Shown one piece after another: positions 1 to 9,202 of a stretch of DNA of 64,000 nt (position 1 is the stretch's first letter; every line of letters begins with the position of its first letter). This DNA is from VHCN01 sp964589935 (GTDB taxonomy: Bacteria > Verrucomicrobiota > Verrucomicrobiia > Limisphaerales > VHCN01), in contig CAZPVD010000001.1 in NCBI GenBank assembly GCA_964589935.1, positions 186,001-250,000 on the forward strand, read 5' to 3'. The translations under genes were made by a program, and so were the position numbers. Below the pieces are notes generated by a model. It worked only from the letters and a program-made list of their open reading frames with translations. It was not told where the DNA came from and ran no database searches.

Positions 1-206
1 ACATGAACCCCAAGGAAGTCCGCATGGAAGACAAGCGCCTCAACGACGACGCCGGCGGCCGCAAGTTCAAGGTGCTGCGCGGCGGCTCGTGGGTCTTCTG
101 GGACTCCACCTCGCTCCTCAACGCCTACCGTTTCCCGAACCTGCCCGAAAACCGCGGCGGCCTCTACGGCTTCCGTTGTGTGCTGGCACCCGGCGAGGGA
201 AAGTGA
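1..206 (+). CDS. C-terminal end of a formylglycine-generating-enzyme (SUMF1/FGE) domain protein, 5' truncated by window
   Basis: The window opens inside this gene; only about 67 residues are visible, in the frame that starts at base 3. The residues LRGGSW, followed by an arginine, a proline and a final GFRCV, match the conserved C-terminal end of the FGE-sulfatase domain. Family members either oxidise the active-site Cys of sulfatases to formylglycine or act as C-type-lectin-like accessory domains. A Cys-type sulfatase is encoded 3.4 kb downstream, but whether this protein activates it cannot be judged because the catalytic part lies outside the window. It stops 12 bases before the next gene, so the two may be co-transcribed. 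Confidence 0.75.
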   Translation, partial: MNPKEVRMEDKRLNDDAGGRKFKVLRGGSWVFWDSTSLLNAYRFPNLPENRGGLYGFRCVLAPGEGK

Positions 207-218
207 CACGCTGACGAT

Positions 219-800
219 ATGAGCGACCTGCTCTCAGGCCAATGCCAGCAATGCGGCGGTGAATTCGACTTCGCCGCCAGCGACGCCGGCGCCATCGGCG
301 AATGCCCGCACTGCGGTAAGGACACCCTGTTCCAAGTTGCCGGTGAAACTGTTGCCGAAGCCGCTGCTGAAGATACTGAAACTCCCTCATCGCCGCGTTC
401 ATCCCGGCGCTGGCTTGTCGTCGCGGGAATTGCGTTCGCCGTCCTCGCGCTGGCGGGAACGGCCGCCGCATTCTACGTGAAGCGCAGCAACGGCGGCGGC
501 TCATCCGGTGTGCGCTCCGCGGCGAACAACCCCGCCGCGCTCGCCGCGGAGGCCGAGACCGCCAAGGATGTCATGCCCGTGATTGCGGCGTATCAAGGCG
601 GGCAGACCGCCGACCAGATCCGGCGTGGACGCGACGTGTTCTGGAACAGTTGCTCCGAGTGCCACCGATTTTACGACCCGTCCTTCTACACGTCGAGCCA
701 GTGGAGCGCGACCCTCGGCAACATGCGCGGCAAGGCCAAGCTCAACGCCGCGCAATACGACGACCTCCTCGTCTTCGTCAAATCTCTCCGCGAGCCGTAG
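219..800 (+). CDS. Membrane-anchored mono-haem cytochrome c with N-terminal zinc-ribbon-like motif
   Basis: 193 residues. The N-terminus has two CxxC pairs (C9/C12 and C29/C32), which form a zinc-ribbon-like module. A hydrophobic segment follows at about residues 66-88 (WLVVAGIAFAVLALAGTAAA), then a linker and a haem c-binding CSECH at 145-149. M169 is a plausible distal ligand. The likely topology is a cytoplasmic zinc ribbon, one membrane span and a periplasmic cytochrome domain, which would suit electron transfer at the membrane. The combination of a zinc-ribbon N-terminus with a cytochrome c is unusual. No partner oxidase or dehydrogenase is visible nearby. Confidence 0.7.
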   Translation: MSDLLSGQCQQCGGEFDFAASDAGAIGECPHCGKDTLFQVAGETVAEAAAEDTETPSSPRSSRRWLVVAGIAFAVLALAGTAAAFYVKRSNGGGSSGVRSAANNPAALAAEAETAKDVMPVIAAYQGGQTADQIRRGRDVFWNSCSECHRFYDPSFYTSSQWSATLGNMRGKAKLNAAQYDDLLVFVKSLREP

Positions 801-812
801 CCGTAGCAGTGT

Positions 813-1661
813 TCACTCCAGGCCGAGCGGCGGGCCAGTCACAATCATGCCGTGGGCTTCGAACAACCGCTTCAATCCGTTTTTCTGTTCGTCCGTATAG
901 GTCTTGTTGATGGCCTGCTCGCGCGTTGGCAGGTCTTTGAATTTGGCCAGCACCCGAAAGAACTCCTCGATTTTGCCGGCCGGTTGGTAGGTATTGATGA
1001 TCTTGGCTGGAACGCCGCCCCACGAGTGCTCGACGTTGCGTGGGATGAACATGGATTCACGAGCGCCGAGGTGGAACCGCTTCTTGCCGATCTCCAACTC
1101 CACCTCGCCCTCGACGACGTAAATCCATTCATCCTGTTCCGGGTTCAGATGGCGCGGCCATCCGGTGTTGTTGACCTCTAACACACACATCGCGCCACCG
1201 GTGTCCTTTCCCGACACCTTGCAATCAATCGTCGTGCCGTGGCGGTTGAACCCCTCATTGAAGCGATCCTTTCCCGCCGCGACGGTGAAGCCCGCAAACA
1301 GTTCCTCAGTCTTCATTTTCTTTTTCCCTTTCAAGTGCTGGATGGTTTTCTCGATGGTCGCAATCAAGCGGCGGGTCCGCGCGAGGTCGTTGTTCAGGAC
1401 TTTCCGGTGCGATTCGAGGGCCGCGACGATCTCGAAATCGCGCCGGCCGAGGATTCGTTTGATCTGCTTCAACTCGAACCCCAGCTCCCGGTAGAACAGG
1501 ATTTGCTGGAGCTTCAGGAGCTGGGCTTCCTCATAGAACCTGTAGCCGTTCGCGCCGAGATAGGCGGGCTTGAGCAGGCCCGTTTCATCGTAAAAATGAA
1601 GCGTGCGCACGCTGACGCCCGACATCGCTGCCACTTGTTTGACTGTGCAAGTCATCGTCAT
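813..1661 (-). CDS. MerR-family transcriptional regulator fused to a cupin domain
   Basis: 282 residues. Residues 6-75 form a MerR winged helix-turn-helix (VKQVAAMSGVSVRTLHFYD, then GLLKP and a second helix block), followed by a coiled-coil dimerisation helix up to about 112. The C-terminal part, about 155-245, is a cupin barrel with H171, E178 and H212 in the usual metal-ligand pattern. MerR proteins twist promoters on binding an effector; here the cupin probably senses a small molecule, but the ligand cannot be told. The gene converges on the cytochrome gene. The 219-bp gap to the divergent gamma-glutamyltransferase gene could hold a shared promoter. Confidence 0.8.
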   Translation of the reverse strand: MTMTCTVKQVAAMSGVSVRTLHFYDETGLLKPAYLGANGYRFYEEAQLLKLQQILFYRELGFELKQIKRILGRRDFEIVAALESHRKVLNNDLARTRRLIATIEKTIQHLKGKKKMKTEELFAGFTVAAGKDRFNEGFNRHGTTIDCKVSGKDTGGAMCVLEVNNTGWPRHLNPEQDEWIYVVEGEVELEIGKKRFHLGARESMFIPRNVEHSWGGVPAKIINTYQPAGKIEEFFRVLAKFKDLPTREQAINKTYTDEQKNGLKRLFEAHGMIVTGPPLGLE

Positions 1662-1880
1662 TTCCCCGCGGCGGCCACCATGGCCCCCGCGGTTGCCAGA
1701 GACTCTCGGGAATCACGTAACGTGAGGGTCAAGGGGCATTTTTTCGCGGGAGGAAGAAATTTTGAAGGAGAAACTAGCCGCGAACTGAACGCGACCGAAG
1801 CCGGGCTGCTGAAGGTCAAATTGATGCATGACGCCAATTCCGTGTTTCCTCCGCGTTGCATCCGTGGCTAAATCGCGCGC

Positions 1881-3584
<1,704 letters not shown>

Positions 3585-3585
3585 T

Positions 3586-5013
3586 TCATCGCTTCGGCTC
3601 GAAAGGTGATTTCAGGATCGGATCGTCAATCGAGCGCATCCAATCTGTGAGCCGCGCCTGCAACTGGTCGCGCACATCGGCGTGCTGCGGCTGCGCATAG
3701 AGGTTGCGCGTCTCGCCGGGGTCGTTCGCGAGGTCGTAGAGTTCGTCCATGAGGTTCGTGTGATGATGCCGGACGAGCTTCCATTTGTCCGTGCGGATCA
3801 TGCGCATGTAGGCGAGGCCGGCGTTGTGGAGGTTGTATTGCGCGAAGACGGTGTCGCGCCACGTCACGTTTTCACCGCGCAACAGCGGCGAGAAATCCAT
3901 CCCCTCCTGTTTGTAATTCACCGGGACTTTCACGCCGAGCATTCCGAGCACGCTCGCGAAGGTGTCAATGTTCGACACAGGCTCGGGAATCGTCGTGCCG
4001 GGCTTGACCACGCCGGGCCAGCGCACGAGCAGCGGCACGCGCATCGAGGTCTCCCACATGTTCGGCCGTTTGGGGCCGTTGACGCCACCGGCGATCCAGA
4101 AGCCGTTGCCCTTGGTGTGAATGTAATGGTGCCCGATGTTGTAGCCGTGGTCGCTCGTGAAGAGAATGATCGTCTTGTCCCAAAGTTTCATCGCTTCCAG
4201 CCGCGCGAAGAGCCGGCCGAGGTTGCGATCAACTGAATGAATGCTCGCGTAGTAGTCGCGATGGAACTGCTTCACCTGCGCGACATCGAGGCCCTTGAGG
4301 TTTGGGATCGCTGGATCGCTGTCCTTGAACAACGCGGAATCCTGCTCCGGCACCGGGCCGTAAGGCAGGTGCGGCGCGCGGAAATGCAAGCACAGCGCAA
4401 AAGGCTTTGCCTGATTCGCCTCGATGAACTGGAGCGCGTAGTTCACGGCCACTTCCGGCTCCGGGCCTTCGCGTTGTTTCGTTTCACCATTCACTTCGTA
4501 AGTCGGATTCATCGGCGTGGTGCCGCCGCCGAGGAAGCCGGCAAAGAAACTGAAACCGCGCTTGGTCGGATGAAACTCAGGTTTGTTGCCGAGATGCCAC
4601 TTGCCGACGAGGCCGGTGGCGTAACCGTTCTTCTGCAACACTTCGGGCCACGTCTGCGCGTTGACGAACAGGCCAGCGCCGGCGGTTTCCTCGACGGGCG
4701 CGAGATAGTCGGTGATGCCAAGCTGCGTGCCGTAGCGGCCCGACATGAACGTTGCGCGGCTCGGCGAACACACGGGCGTGACGGTGAAGGCGTTGAGGAA
4801 TCGCGCGCCTTCGCGGGCGAGGCGGTCCATGTTTGGAGTGCGCGAATCCTTGTTGCCGTAACAGCCGAGCGACCACTCGCCTTGGTCATCGGTCACGATG
4901 GAGATGATGTTGAGCCGCTCCGAGGCGATGGTTGTGGAAGCGACCGCCGCGACGGCGAGAAACATGACGAGCAGCCGGTGAACAAGACGATGTGGGAGAG
5001 GAATTGGATTCAT
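3586..5013 (-). CDS. Cys-type sulfatase (arylsulfatase A family), exported
   Basis: 475 residues with an N-terminal signal peptide ending near residue 31. It contains the metal-binding D42/D43 in SIVTDDQG, the sulfatase signature CSPSRATFMSGRY in which C82 is to be converted to formylglycine, and the later TSDHGYNIGHH metal-ligand block. Such enzymes hydrolyse sulfate esters of polysaccharides or aryl sulfates in the periplasm. Verrucomicrobia and Planctomycetes are rich in them. The C82 type needs an FGE-like activator, and one such domain ends at the left edge of the window. Confidence 0.92.
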   Translation of the reverse strand: MNPIPLPHRLVHRLLVMFLAVAAVASTTIASERLNIISIVTDDQGEWSLGCYGNKDSRTPNMDRLAREGARFLNAFTVTPVCSPSRATFMSGRYGTQLGITDYLAPVEETAGAGLFVNAQTWPEVLQKNGYATGLVGKWHLGNKPEFHPTKRGFSFFAGFLGGGTTPMNPTYEVNGETKQREGPEPEVAVNYALQFIEANQAKPFALCLHFRAPHLPYGPVPEQDSALFKDSDPAIPNLKGLDVAQVKQFHRDYYASIHSVDRNLGRLFARLEAMKLWDKTIILFTSDHGYNIGHHYIHTKGNGFWIAGGVNGPKRPNMWETSMRVPLLVRWPGVVKPGTTIPEPVSNIDTFASVLGMLGVKVPVNYKQEGMDFSPLLRGENVTWRDTVFAQYNLHNAGLAYMRMIRTDKWKLVRHHHTNLMDELYDLANDPGETRNLYAQPQHADVRDQLQARLTDWMRSIDDPILKSPFEPKR

Positions 5014-5138
5014 GGCGAGGAGTTGATTGCGGCGAATTTACCGTGCGGCTCACAGCCTGAGAAGTGTTAGTTCGCTCCGTGTAAACATCCAAAAAGGAAT
5101 TGTCGCAGCCGAGGGTTCCTTGCAATCTCTCCGCCTCT

Positions 5139-6473
5139 ATGCGGCAGGTCAACCTGGGCATCATCGGCGGCGGCACGGTCGGCGGCGGCGTATATCAGGC
5201 CATTGAACGCAATGGTTCCCTGATGGCATCGCGGCTCGGCATCGGGCTGCGCATCGCCCGCGTGGCCGTGCGGGATGCGCACAAGGCCCGCGCCGTCCAC
5301 ATCCCTCCGGCCCTGCTCACGACCGACTGGCGCAGCGTGGTCAACGATCCGGAGGTCAATCTTATCGCGGAGCTGATGGGCGGCACGACAACCGCACGGC
5401 AGGTCGTGCTCGCCGCGCTACGGCTGGGCAAGCCAGTCGTCACGGCAAACAAGGCGTTGCTCTCCGCGCACGGCGAGGAGCTGTTCGCCACGGCGCGCGA
5501 ACACAACACGAATCTTTATTACGAGGCCAGCGTGGCCGGCGGCATTCCCATCATCAAAGTTTTGCGCGAGGGTCTCATCGGGAACCGCATCACGCGCCTC
5601 TACGGCATCGTCAACGGCACGTGCAATTACATCCTCACGCGCATGAAGCAGGAGGGCGCGGACTTTGCCGACGTGCTCGCTGACGCGCAGCGCCTCGGCT
5701 ACGCGGAGACGCCACCCGACCTCGACGTGGACGGTCACGACGCAGCGCACAAGACCGGCATCCTCGCGAGCCTTGCGCACGGGTTTTGGGTGAATCCCAA
5801 GCAGATTCACGTCGAAGGCATCCGTCATATCACCAAGATGGACATCCGCTCGGCCGCGCAACTGGGCTACACTATCAAGCTGCTCGGCGTGGTGAAGAAG
5901 GCTGAGTTGGCGACGCGCCCGAAGCACAAGGCAAATGGTTGTGCGCCCGTTCAAGTTTCGGTGTATCCAGCGCTCGTGCCGAACTCGCACGTGCTCGCGA
6001 ATGTGAACGGCGTCTTCAACGCGGTCTATGTTCGCGGCGACATCGTGGGTGACACGCTTTACTACGGTCGCGGCGCAGGCCAGGACGCCACAGCGAGTGC
6101 GGTGTTGAGCGATCTCGCCGACGCGGCGCTCGACCTCAAGTGCGGCACGCAGGGGCGCATCCCGCCGTTCGTCCCGCACGAGCGCGACGGCGCAGTGCTG
6201 CCGCTCGACGAAGTGGTGTCGCGCTACTACGTCCGCCTTAGCGTCGTGGACAAGCCGGGCGTGTTCGCAAAGATTGCCGCGATTCTGGCGAAGGCGAAGA
6301 TCGGCATCTCCTCCATCATGCAGCCCGAAGGTCACGAAGGCGAAACCGTTCCGGTGATACTGATGATTCACGACGCACCGAACGCCGCGATGCGGAAGGC
6401 GCTCGCGAAAATCGCGCAACTCGGCGTCGTGAAGGGCGCGCCCGTGATGATTCGCGTGGAGAATTTCGATTAA
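5139..6473 (+). CDS. hom: Homoserine dehydrogenase
   Basis: 444 residues from the ATG at 5139; a TTG 39 bases upstream with AAGGA close before it is an alternative. The N-terminus shows the NAD(P)-binding GGGTVGGG (10-17). The middle carries the substrate-binding region GIVNGTCNYILT and the LGYAETPPDLDVDGHDAAHK block. A C-terminal ACT domain (about 365-440) starts at YYVRLSVVDKPGVFA and suggests feedback control by threonine. The enzyme reduces aspartate semialdehyde to homoserine, the branch point to threonine and methionine. It is followed one base later by thrC and then lysC. Confidence 0.95.
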   Translation: MRQVNLGIIGGGTVGGGVYQAIERNGSLMASRLGIGLRIARVAVRDAHKARAVHIPPALLTTDWRSVVNDPEVNLIAELMGGTTTARQVVLAALRLGKPVVTANKALLSAHGEELFATAREHNTNLYYEASVAGGIPIIKVLREGLIGNRITRLYGIVNGTCNYILTRMKQEGADFADVLADAQRLGYAETPPDLDVDGHDAAHKTGILASLAHGFWVNPKQIHVEGIRHITKMDIRSAAQLGYTIKLLGVVKKAELATRPKHKANGCAPVQVSVYPALVPNSHVLANVNGVFNAVYVRGDIVGDTLYYGRGAGQDATASAVLSDLADAALDLKCGTQGRIPPFVPHERDGAVLPLDEVVSRYYVRLSVVDKPGVFAKIAAILAKAKIGISSIMQPEGHEGETVPVILMIHDAPNAAMRKALAKIAQLGVVKGAPVMIRVENFD

Positions 6474-6474
6474 G

Positions 6475-7878
6475 ATGAGCGCGCTCCTGTTTCGCAGCAC
6501 CAACGGCCAGTCGCCCGCAGTCAACCTGCGCGAGGCGCTGCTGGCCGGGCAGGCGCCAGACCGCGGGCTGTATTTCCCGGACAAATTTCCGCGCCTGACG
6601 CCTGACGAGATCGCTGCGTTCGCGAGGCTGCCGTATCGCGAGATCGCCTTCCGCGTGCTCCGCAAATTCACTGAGGGCATCATTCCCGATGATGCGCTCG
6701 CCGCGATGTGCCGCAAGGCCTACAATTTCGGCGTTCCGTTGGAGGTCATACATCGCGGCGTCTTCCTGATGCGGCTGGACCAAGGCCCGACGGCATCGTT
6801 CAAGGATTTCGCCGCGCAAATGATGGCGCAGATGTTCGGGCGGTTTTTGCAGGAAGACGGGCGGCAGGTCACCATTCTCACCGCGACGAGCGGCGACACA
6901 GGCGCGGCGGTGGCACACGCGTTTCACAATGTGACCGGAGTGCGGGTCATCGTGCTGTTTCCCGCCGCCGAAGTGAGCATGAGCCAGCGTAAGCTCATGA
7001 CCACGCTCAAGGACAATGTCCGCACCGTCGCGATTGACGGCAAATTCGACGACTGCCAGGCGATGGTGAAGCGCGCCTTCTCCGATCCCGCGCTGGCGCA
7101 CATCCATCTTTCCTCCGCGAACTCGATCAACATCGGCCGGCTCCTGCCGCAAAGCGTTTACTATTTCTACGCCGCGTCGCGTGTGGCGAAACCGGGCGAG
7201 CCAATCGTGTTCTCGGTGCCGAGCGGCAACTTCGGCGACATGATGGGCGCGGTCGTGGCGCGCGAGATGGGATTGCCGGTGGAAAAAATCATCGCGCCCG
7301 TCAATGACAACGACGCGTTCCCGAAATACCTCGCCAGCGGCGAGTATAAAAAAAATTCGCCGTCACGCAATTCCGTCTCCAACGCGATGAACGTCGGTCA
7401 TCCGAGCAACCTCGCACGGCTGGTCGCGGTTTACGGGGGGCAAATGGACGAGACAGGCAGGATTAACAAGCAACCTGACCTCGCTGCGATGCGGCGCGAT
7501 GTGTTTTCCAGCTCGATTTCCGACGCGCGCACGCGCGCGTCGCTGCGGGATTTTTGGAGTCAATACCAGATTCTGCTCGAACCCCACGGCGTCGTCGCGT
7601 GGCAGGGATTTCTCGACTGGCAGGCAGCGGAGCCGGGCAGCGACGCTCCGGCGGTGATTGTGGAGACGGCGAATCCGGCGAAGTTTCCCGAAGAAGTGGA
7701 GAAAGTCGTGGGCTGGCCCCCGGATGTTCCGGCTTCGATGACCGCCGCGATTTCGCGGCCTGAAGATTACGACCGTATGGGTGCTGATTACGAAAAGTTC
7801 CGCGCGTATCTCATCGGGCGGCACTCGCCCAAGCCGACGACGAACGGCGGCGCGGGCGCAAAAGTAATTGGCGTCTGA
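6475..7878 (+). CDS. thrC: Threonine synthase
   Basis: 467 residues. The PLP-binding lysine is K110 in TASFKDFAAQ, and TATSGDTGAAVAHAF is the phosphate-binding loop. The N-terminal DRGLYFPDKFP is typical of the long bacterial/fungal type of threonine synthase. It converts O-phosphohomoserine to threonine. The start overlaps nothing but lies one base after the hom stop, so the two are surely co-transcribed. No homoserine kinase gene is visible in this cluster. Confidence 0.95.
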   Translation: MSALLFRSTNGQSPAVNLREALLAGQAPDRGLYFPDKFPRLTPDEIAAFARLPYREIAFRVLRKFTEGIIPDDALAAMCRKAYNFGVPLEVIHRGVFLMRLDQGPTASFKDFAAQMMAQMFGRFLQEDGRQVTILTATSGDTGAAVAHAFHNVTGVRVIVLFPAAEVSMSQRKLMTTLKDNVRTVAIDGKFDDCQAMVKRAFSDPALAHIHLSSANSINIGRLLPQSVYYFYAASRVAKPGEPIVFSVPSGNFGDMMGAVVAREMGLPVEKIIAPVNDNDAFPKYLASGEYKKNSPSRNSVSNAMNVGHPSNLARLVAVYGGQMDETGRINKQPDLAAMRRDVFSSSISDARTRASLRDFWSQYQILLEPHGVVAWQGFLDWQAAEPGSDAPAVIVETANPAKFPEEVEKVVGWPPDVPASMTAAISRPEDYDRMGADYEKFRAYLIGRHSPKPTTNGGAGAKVIGV

Positions 7879-7908
7879 GCTACGCCGCATAAACTCCGAG
7901 TTCAATTC

Positions 7909-9126
7909 ATGGCACTGATCGTTCAAAAATACGGCGGCACCTCGGTGGGCAACACCGACCGCATCAAGAACGTCGCCCGGCGCGTCGCCGAGTATCGTAA
8001 GCGCGGCGATCAGGTTGTCGTCGTCGTCTCTGCCATGAGCGGCGTGACCGACGGCCTCATCAAGCTCGCCAAGGACATCACGCCGCTGCCCGCCGAGCGC
8101 GAGATGGACATGTTGCTGGCCACCGGCGAACAGCAGACCATCGCGCTCACGGCAGTCGCGTTGCACGCTCTCGGCGTTAAGGCCGCGTCGCTCACCGGCG
8201 CGCAGGCAGGCATCGTCACTGACGGCGTTCACACCAAGGCGAAAATTCAGAACATCACGCCACGGCACGTTCACAAGCTGCTCGACGACGGCAATGTCGT
8301 CATCGTCGCTGGCTTTCAAGGCCAGACCGAGGAAGGCCAGATTACGACGCTCGGCCGCGGCGGTTCCGACCTCACGGCCATCGCGCTCGCGGCGGCGGTG
8401 AAGGCTGATCTTTGTCAGATTTACACAGACGTGGACGGTGTTTACACCGCCGACCCGCGCATCGTGCCTGGCGCGCGTAAACTTTCTGAAATCGCCTACG
8501 ATGAAATGCTCGAGCTTGCCGGCGCGGGCGCGAAGGTAATGCAGTTGCGCTCGGTCGAGTTCGCAAAAAAATTTGGCGTCGTGTTTGAAGTCCGCTCCAG
8601 TTTGAATGACAACCCCGGAACCATCGTGAAAGAGGAAACCCAAAGCATGGAAGGCGTCGTCGTGCGCGGCGTCGCGCTCGACAAAAATCAGGCCAAGGTC
8701 ACGCTCGTCGGCGTGCCGGACAAACCCGGCGTGGCCGCGCGCGTCTTCACGGCGCTCGCCGACGGCGCGATTAGCGTGGACATGATCGTGCAAAACGTCG
8801 GCCACGGCACGAAGTCGCCCACGACGGACATCTCGTTCACTGTGGACAAGCCCGACCTGCTCAAGGCGCGCAAGGTGATTGACGGCCTCAAGTCCGAGAT
8901 TGGCTTCGCGAGCGTCGAGGCGGATGAGAAAATCGGCAAGCTCTCCATCGTCGGCGTCGGCATGAAGAGTCATTCGGGCGTCGCGGCGAAGATGTTTCAA
9001 ACCCTCGCCGCCGAGAGCGTCAACATTGGCATGATCTCGACAAGTGAGATCAAAGTGTCGGTCGTCATCAACCTCGACCAGGGCGAACAGGCAATGCGCG
9101 CCATTCACAAGACGTTCCTCGAATAG
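7909..9126 (+). CDS. lysC: Aspartate kinase
   Basis: 405 residues, the length of a monofunctional aspartokinase. It has the N-terminal KYGGTSVG (7-14), the TLGRGGSDLTA nucleotide/substrate motif and two C-terminal ACT domains (from about 265), one of which reads VGVPDKPGVAARVF. It phosphorylates aspartate, the entry to lysine, threonine and methionine synthesis. The ACT domains predict allosteric inhibition by lysine and/or threonine. It is the last gene of the hom-thrC-lysC run. Confidence 0.95.
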   Translation: MALIVQKYGGTSVGNTDRIKNVARRVAEYRKRGDQVVVVVSAMSGVTDGLIKLAKDITPLPAEREMDMLLATGEQQTIALTAVALHALGVKAASLTGAQAGIVTDGVHTKAKIQNITPRHVHKLLDDGNVVIVAGFQGQTEEGQITTLGRGGSDLTAIALAAAVKADLCQIYTDVDGVYTADPRIVPGARKLSEIAYDEMLELAGAGAKVMQLRSVEFAKKFGVVFEVRSSLNDNPGTIVKEETQSMEGVVVRGVALDKNQAKVTLVGVPDKPGVAARVFTALADGAISVDMIVQNVGHGTKSPTTDISFTVDKPDLLKARKVIDGLKSEIGFASVEADEKIGKLSIVGVGMKSHSGVAAKMFQTLAAESVNIGMISTSEIKVSVVINLDQGEQAMRAIHKTFLE

Positions 9127-9202
9127 CGCGTTGCCGAAAGTTCACTCGCCCGTTGAATGGCCGCGTGTCACACTCGGTCTGTTTCAACTGGAAATCTGAC
9201 CG

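Noticed and set aside
3694..5070. Plus-strand frames opposite the sulfatase
   Set aside because: Shadow frames without family features.
7363..9108. Long minus-strand open frame opposite thrC/lysC
   Set aside because: Complementary-frame artefact; aspartate kinase and threonine synthase are unmistakable on the plus strand.
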